Below are positions 36,717 through 39,803 of a stretch of DNA of 39,803 bases, in pieces. The translations under genes were made by a program, and so were the position numbers. Under the pieces are notes generated by a model that saw nothing but the letters and a program-made list of their open reading frames with translations, was not told where the DNA came from and searched no databases. Each line of letters starts with the position of its first letter. Within the stretch, counting starts at the first letter, position 1. Origin of the DNA: Massilia sp. UBA2709 (lineage in GTDB: Bacteria > Pseudomonadota > Gammaproteobacteria > Burkholderiales > Burkholderiaceae_D); contig DEKZ01000120.1 of NCBI GenBank assembly GCA_002354135.1, positions 2,804 through 42,606 of the forward strand, in the 5' to 3' direction.

Positions 36717-37211
36717 ATGAAACGCCTGCTGCTCGCTTTCTCCCTGCTGTTCTGCGCCCTGGGCGCCCATGCGGATTCGACCCTGAAGCGCCAGGTGGAT
36801 GCCTTCGTAGACCGCTGGCATGACGACGCGGCGCACGCGCGCATGAGCTACTTCGACAAGATCGCGAAAGACGGCATCTACATCGGCACCGACAAGACCG
36901 AGCGCTGGCGCCGCGACGAGTTCAAGGCCTGGGCGCGTCCTTACTTCAAGCGCAAGTCGGCCTGGGCCTTCAAGGCCATCAAGCGCCACGTCTATGCGTC
37001 GAAAGACGGCGCCATGGTCTGGTTCGACGAACTGCTCGACACCCAGATGGGCGTGTGCCAGGCCAGCGGCGTCATGCGCCGCAAGGGCGACAGTTTCGAG
37101 ATCGTCCACTACCAGCTCTCGATGGCGGTGCCGAACGAGGTAGGCGGGCAGGTGACCCGGCTGATCAAGGATTTCGAGGCCAAGGACGGCTGGAAGGCCA
37201 CGAGCCATTAA
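36717..37211 (+). CDS. Exported SnoaL/NTF2-like protein
   Basis: A 164-residue protein with a signal peptide cut near AHA-D (19). The mature part has the NTF2-like layout: N-terminal helices (LKRQVDAFVDRWHDDAAHARMSYF), the IYIGTDKTERW turn, and strands AMVWFDELLDT, GVMRRKGDSFEIVHYQLSMAVPN. Such domains bind small ligands or act as small enzymes; the periplasmic location and lack of partner genes leave function open. The start at 36717 directly precedes the signal sequence; upstream in-frame codons lie inside the promoter region. Confidence 0.82.
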   Translation: MKRLLLAFSLLFCALGAHADSTLKRQVDAFVDRWHDDAAHARMSYFDKIAKDGIYIGTDKTERWRRDEFKAWARPYFKRKSAWAFKAIKRHVYASKDGAMVWFDELLDTQMGVCQASGVMRRKGDSFEIVHYQLSMAVPNEVGGQVTRLIKDFEAKDGWKATSH

Positions 37212-37219
37212 GAGCGGCC

Positions 37220-37304
37220 GACAAAACCTCCATGGCTGCGTTGCAGCTCCTCGCCGTACAGGCGTACTGTCTTCGTCGCCGCGCCTTGCCCTGGAGGCTT
37301 TGTC
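37220..37304. repeat. 85-bp inverted-repeat element between the SnoaL-like gene and gluQ
   Basis: GACAAAACCTCCA (37220-37232) and TGGAGGCTTTGTC (37292-37304) are inverted copies with one mismatch. The inside is itself partly palindromic (GCTGCGTTGCAGC, GTACAGGCGTAC). It resembles short repetitive palindromes common between genes of Burkholderiales. Confidence 0.6.
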
Positions 37305-37367
37305 AGACGCTCCAGGAAGCGCCCTGTGGTATCGTGATGCCCCTGTAAAACGCATCCTGTTCCACAC

Positions 37368-38279
37368 GTGAGCAACACCTACATCGGCCGTTTCGCGCCA
37401 TCGCCCACCGGACCGCTGCATGCCGGTTCGCTGGTGGCGGCGCTGGCCAGCTACCTCGATGCGCGCGCCCACCACGGCCAGTGGCTGGTGCGCATCGAAG
37501 ACATCGACGAGGGCCGCAGCGTGCCCGGCGCCGACGGGGCGATCCTGGCCCTGCTGGACTCGCTCGGCATGCATTCCGACGCCGAGGTGGTCTGGCAGAG
37601 CCGCCGCAAGCACCTCTACCAGGCCGCCGCCGAGCGGCTGGGCGATCATGCCTATGCCTGCGGCTGCAACCGCCGCGAGATCGTCGATTCGCGCCTGGGC
37701 GTGGCCCCCGACGGCGCGGCGATCTATCCCGGCACCTGCCGCGCCGGACTGGCGCCGGGCCGTAGCATGCGCAGCCTGCGCCTGCGCGTGCCGGATGCGG
37801 GGCAGGACGCCGTCACCTTCACCGACCGCTTCATGGGCAGGCTGACCCAGCACCTGGCCAGCGAGGCCGGCGACTTCGTCCTGAAGCGCGCCGACGGCTA
37901 CTGGGCCTACCAGCTGGCGGTGGTGGTCGACGATGCCGACCAGGGCGTGACCGACATCGTGCGCGGCGCCGACCTGATCGATTCGACCGCGCGCCAGATC
38001 TACCTGCAACGGCTGCTCGGGGTGCCGACGCCGCGCTACCTGCACGTGCCGGTGGTGCGCAATGCCGACGGCGAGAAGCTCTCGAAACAGACCGGCGCGC
38101 TGGCCATCCTGCCCGGCGACGAAGCGGCGGCGGTCGCGGCCTTGCTGGACGCCGCGCGCTTCCTCGGCCTGCCGCTCGAACGCCCCGACTCGCTCGCCAG
38201 CTTCTGGGGCGCGGCCATCCCCGCCTGGAAAGCCATGCTGGCCGAGCGGGAGGGGCGGCCATTGCGTTCCCAGAGCTAG
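37368..38279 (+). CDS. gluQ: Glutamyl-Q tRNA(Asp) synthetase
   Basis: A 303-residue GluRS paralogue that lacks the anticodon-binding domain. It activates glutamate and attaches it to queuosine at position 34 of tRNA(Asp). The HIGH-type motif is PTGPLHAGS (13-21), the KMSKS-type motif is KLSK (237-240), and the zinc site is Cys98, Cys100, Tyr120 and Cys124. The start is the GTG at 37368. Its TAG shares the four-base CTAG with the stop codon of the convergent CHRD gene. Confidence 0.93.
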   Translation: MSNTYIGRFAPSPTGPLHAGSLVAALASYLDARAHHGQWLVRIEDIDEGRSVPGADGAILALLDSLGMHSDAEVVWQSRRKHLYQAAAERLGDHAYACGCNRREIVDSRLGVAPDGAAIYPGTCRAGLAPGRSMRSLRLRVPDAGQDAVTFTDRFMGRLTQHLASEAGDFVLKRADGYWAYQLAVVVDDADQGVTDIVRGADLIDSTARQIYLQRLLGVPTPRYLHVPVVRNADGEKLSKQTGALAILPGDEAAAVAALLDAARFLGLPLERPDSLASFWGAAIPAWKAMLAEREGRPLRSQS

Positions 38280-38863
38280 GCCCGGCGCCGCCGCGCCATC
38301 ATCCCCAGGCCGGCCATTCCCATCGCCAGCATGCCCCACGTTGCCGGTTCCGGGATCGGCGCGGCGACCATGAAGCCGCGGATTTCACCTTGCGGATACC
38401 GGTCCGTGTGGATGTTGAGGTAAGCCTGGCTGCTGTTGATGGCGTCGATCAGGGCGGCGCTGGCCGACTGCGGCGTGCCGCCGAAGGCCGACAGGAAGGC
38501 CGGATCGTAGACCGTGGCGTCGCTCAGGTCGAAGGCGTGGGAATAGGTGCCGGCCGTGACCCCGAGCGGGAAGTCGACGAAGGGAATCGCGATCGGTGCC
38601 ACGCCGGTGAACGAGGCCGTGGTGCAGCAGTGGATCTGCGCCATCGTGGTGGCGCCGAGCAGGTCGCGGAAGGGCACTTCGGCGCGCAGGATGTTGCCGT
38701 CGAGTTCGAACGCCGCCACGCTCGAACCGGGCGAGCCGTTCGGCGGGCTTTCGCCCGGGCCGCTGGCGGTCGCCTTGATGATGGTGTCCGCCTGGGCCTG
38801 CGCGACGGCCGGCGCGCAGGCCGCCGCCGCGGCCAGGGCGAGAATGGAAAGACTTCGTTTCAT
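38276..38863 (-). CDS. CHRD-domain protein with PEP-CTERM sorting signal
   Basis: A 195-residue secreted protein. A signal peptide ends near AQA (24-25), a CHRD domain covers about 27-165 (ending HTDRYPQGEIRGFM), and the C-terminus is a PEP-CTERM signal: Pro171-Glu-Pro173, a hydrophobic helix, then RRRRA. PEP-CTERM proteins are processed by exosortase and are tied to exopolysaccharide-producing bacteria; the exosortase is not in this window. A Cys79-Cys80 pair is unusual. AGGAGGT six bases before the ATG decides the start. Confidence 0.93.
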   Translation of the reverse strand: MKRSLSILALAAAAACAPAVAQAQADTIIKATASGPGESPPNGSPGSSVAAFELDGNILRAEVPFRDLLGATTMAQIHCCTTASFTGVAPIAIPFVDFPLGVTAGTYSHAFDLSDATVYDPAFLSAFGGTPQSASAALIDAINSSQAYLNIHTDRYPQGEIRGFMVAAPIPEPATWGMLAMGMAGLGMMARRRRA

Positions 38864-38896
38864 GGTAGACCTCCTGATCAGGAAAGAATCCAACGC

Positions 38897-38992
38897 GCGC
38901 CACGACGTGGCGCTGCTCAAAAAACTAGCACGTTGGCAGGAGGGCCCACACACCATACGGATGGGCATTGACCGCTGAGCAATTGGCTCAGC
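38897..38992. promoter_or_regulatory. Two inverted repeats upstream of the CHRD gene
   Basis: GCGCCAC-GAC-GTGGCGC (38897-38913) falls 34-50 bases before the start, and GCTGAGC-AATTG-GCTCAGC (38974-38992) about 110 bases before it. Both are perfect 7-bp arms and could be an mRNA leader hairpin and an operator. The 223-bp gap to the DUF421 gene holds no gene. Confidence 0.45.
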
Positions 38993-39086
38993 AGGGAATG
39001 TTACCGCGGCAGTAGGCGAGAAGGATATGATTCAAATTTTGCAATATCCTCTTCGAAAGTGAATCATGTCCAGGCCGCGCGCCGGC

Positions 39087-39548
39087 CTACTTTTTCTTCT
39101 GGATCGTGATGTCGCCGTCGGCCTCGAGGAAGGCGGACTGCATGTCCTGGCGCGCGCAATCGGCCGCCCGCAGCGCCTGTTCGAGGTCGGCTTCGGTGAT
39201 GCGGCAGCGCCGCACGATCTTGTCGAAGAAAACGCCGTCGCGCCCGATCAGGATGGCGGTGCCGTCCAGCACCTTGGACATGCCCCGGCTGTTCGCTGAC
39301 AGCACCGCGACGATGGCGTTGAGCACCAGCAGCGTGGCCGCGAGGATCAGGCCGCCGCCGACCGAATCGTCGCCGCCGGACAGGGAGTTCGACACCGCTT
39401 CGGACAGGAGCAGCATCACCAGCAGGTCGAAAGGCGTGAACTGGCCCACGGTGCGCCGGCCCGACAGGCGCACCATCACCAGCAAGGCCAGGTAGACGAC
39501 CGCGCCGCGCACGACGAATTCCCACCACGCCAAATCCATATCGAACAT
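39087..39548 (-). CDS. DUF421 (YetF/YcaP-type) membrane protein
   Basis: A 153-residue inner-membrane protein: three hydrophobic helices (about 11-28, 40-58, 66-85) followed by a small cytoplasmic domain. The family signature GRRTVGQFTPFDLLVMLLLSE lies between helices one and two, and SNSRGMSKVLDG-type sequence leads into the soluble part (LIGRDGVFFDKIVRR). The family function is unknown; Bacillus relatives are linked to spore or membrane properties. The start ATG 39548 has GAGG seven bases upstream. Confidence 0.88.
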   Translation of the reverse strand: MFDMDLAWWEFVVRGAVVYLALLVMVRLSGRRTVGQFTPFDLLVMLLLSEAVSNSLSGGDDSVGGGLILAATLLVLNAIVAVLSANSRGMSKVLDGTAILIGRDGVFFDKIVRRCRITEADLEQALRAADCARQDMQSAFLEADGDITIQKKK

Positions 39549-39636
39549 AGCCACCTCGACGCATCCACGCTGATGAGCCGATTCTAATCATTTTGCCAAC
39601 AGGCTGCCGCTCGCTTCGTGCGCGGATATGTTTCCC

Positions 39637-39803
39637 TCAGTCTTCCTTCCGGTAGCTGCGCAGGCGGAACACCATCTTGCCGCCGCTGCGCTCGCAGAAG
39701 CCGCTCATGGTTTCGCCGGGAGCGATGGTGCGGCTGAGGCGGGCGCCCGGCTGCATGCCGGCGCAGGCCGCATGCAGCGCGTCCGGGATGTCGGGCAGGG
39801 CGG
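39637..39803 (-). CDS. C-terminal end of an unknown protein, 5' end outside window
   Basis: The last 55 codons of a minus-strand gene are visible, ending at the TGA at 39637-39639. The peptide reads ALPDIPDALHAACAGMQPGA, then RLSRTIAPGETMSGFCERSG and ends RLRSYRKED. Codon use matches the neighbours. I do not recognise it; two cysteines and a basic end are the only notable points. Confidence 0.6.
   Translation of the reverse strand, partial: ALPDIPDALHAACAGMQPGARLSRTIAPGETMSGFCERSGGKMVFRLRSYRKED

Overview
The window reads as chromosomal DNA of a high-GC betaproteobacterium, most likely Oxalobacteraceae and probably close to Massilia. The reasons are the conserved TCA-cycle block (acnA, a CitE-like gene, mdh, a GntR regulator, sdhCDAB, sdhE, gltA), a DUF2863 gene, a PEP-CTERM protein, and recurring short palindromic intergenic repeats. 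This is inferred from gene content and order; no rRNA or tRNA gene is present to confirm it. There is no phage, insertion sequence or CRISPR array, and coding is dense throughout.

Layout. 1-2408 (minus): an ABC exporter followed by a glycosyltransferase cut by the window edge. 2761-4471: two divergent genes for small-residue-rich, probably stress-related proteins (a disordered Gln/Gly-rich protein and a KGG-motif protein) around a shared control region. 4549-7829 (plus): an unknown protein, an M14 carboxypeptidase, a CYTH phosphatase-type protein and a serine hydrolase; the last two overlap by ATGA. 7849-9737 (minus): a GNAT acetyltransferase and a DUF2863 protein. 9957-13169 (plus): a Fur-box-controlled catecholate siderophore receptor (Fiu type) and its usual partner YbiX, with a terminator between them. 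13271-15703 (minus): a second TonB-dependent receptor with a palindrome in its promoter. 16074-21378: an OmpA-type lipoprotein, an unknown cytosolic protein, a five-PAS hybrid histidine kinase (convergent, 40 bp overlap) and a small lipoprotein.

21500-33711 is the TCA core. Citrate synthase, aconitase, succinate dehydrogenase with its FAD-assembly factor, and malate dehydrogenase lie together with a GntR regulator. A perfect 16-bp palindrome lies between mdh and gntR, directly upstream of a good mdh promoter, and is the best candidate operator. A CitE-like lyase and a small exported MliC-like protein sit between acnA and mdh.

33980-39803 is mixed: an exported protein with four C-x6-C units, rnk, two small exported proteins, gluQ, a CHRD/PEP-CTERM protein, a DUF421 membrane protein, and the 3' end of an unknown gene.

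Best candidates for something new: the four-fold C-x6-C exported protein; the family of 'GTAGGGTGG' palindromic repeats, which occur as an inverted pair, a tail-to-tail pair, a direct tandem and a single variant copy; the TAGGAC-motif control region between the two stress-type genes; and the mdh/gntR palindrome. I saw no clear new defence or biosynthetic system.
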